Assembly: GCA_030826005.1 (NCBI GenBank) | Contig: JAPJOW010000087.1 | Location: 10,047 to 16,550 of the forward strand | Direction: 5' to 3' | From: Aliterella sp. RAGGC_92 | Lineage (GTDB): Bacteria; Cyanobacteriota; Cyanobacteriia; Cyanobacteriales; Chroococcidiopsidaceae | Length of the DNA stretch: 6,504 nucleotides | Shown: in pieces, positions 6,391 to 6,504 of the stretch | Layout of the letters: the number at the start of each line of letters is the position of its first letter | Numbering within the stretch: the first letter of the stretch is position 1 | Translations under genes and position numbers: made by a program | Notes under the pieces: model-generated | The model's input: the letters and a program-made list of their open reading frames with translations, nothing else | What the model was told of the DNA's origin: nothing | The model's database searches: none

Positions 6391-6504
6391 CTGAGTATCT
6401 AGCGTGCCACACCCAAAACCAGGTCTATTGCATAGAACTACCGGGCTTACAGATATGACACTTTTGCAGGGGGTTTGGGGGAGGCAACTCGTCCCCCAAT
6501 GGGG
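6391..6504. repeat. G-rich repeat-like segment with hairpin, cut by the right edge
   Basis: No gene is visible here. ACTTTTGCAGGGGG (6460-6473) repeats the tail of the preceding element (6377-6390) with 12 of 14 bases identical. Just after it, TTGGGGGA (6475-6482) pairs with TCCCCCAA (6492-6499) around a 9-base loop. The segment looks like the edge of another intergenic repeat or insertion element, but its extent lies outside the window. Confidence 0.45.

Overview
This window reads as cyanobacterial chromosome. The palindrome GCGATCGC (HIP1, characteristic of many cyanobacteria) occurs five times in 6.5 kb. RibBA carries the long C-terminal extension seen in cyanobacterial homologues, and the intergenic regions hold multicopy-type repeats. 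I cannot name the species from this sequence alone.

Layout from left to right. A Uma2-family PD-(D/E)XK protein on the minus strand runs off the left edge (434-1). After a 374-base gap come a Gfo/Idh/MocA NAD(P)-dependent oxidoreductase (809-1906, plus) and a 46-residue single-helix membrane protein (1966-2106, plus), closed by a strong hairpin terminator (2127-2155). A repeat-filled interval (2206-2459) follows: three 44-bp tandem units, then a dispersed hairpin repeat, the whole bounded by 11-bp inverted repeats. On the far side is ribBA (4193-2514, minus), the bifunctional enzyme of early riboflavin synthesis. Divergent from ribBA is a beta-class DNA amino-methyltransferase with no visible restriction partner (4301-5116, plus). 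argC of arginine biosynthesis follows (5249-6307, plus). A second copy of the dispersed repeat starts four bases after the argC stop, and a G-rich repeat-like segment is cut by the right edge.

The genes do not form one pathway. They look like a typical scattered cyanobacterial arrangement: riboflavin and arginine biosynthesis, a sugar-type dehydrogenase, an orphan methyltransferase and a Uma2 nuclease-fold protein. No complete new defence or mobile system is visible. The most interesting points are the apparent complete absence of GGCC from the window beside an SPPY-type methyltransferase, and the layered repeat element between the small membrane gene and ribBA.
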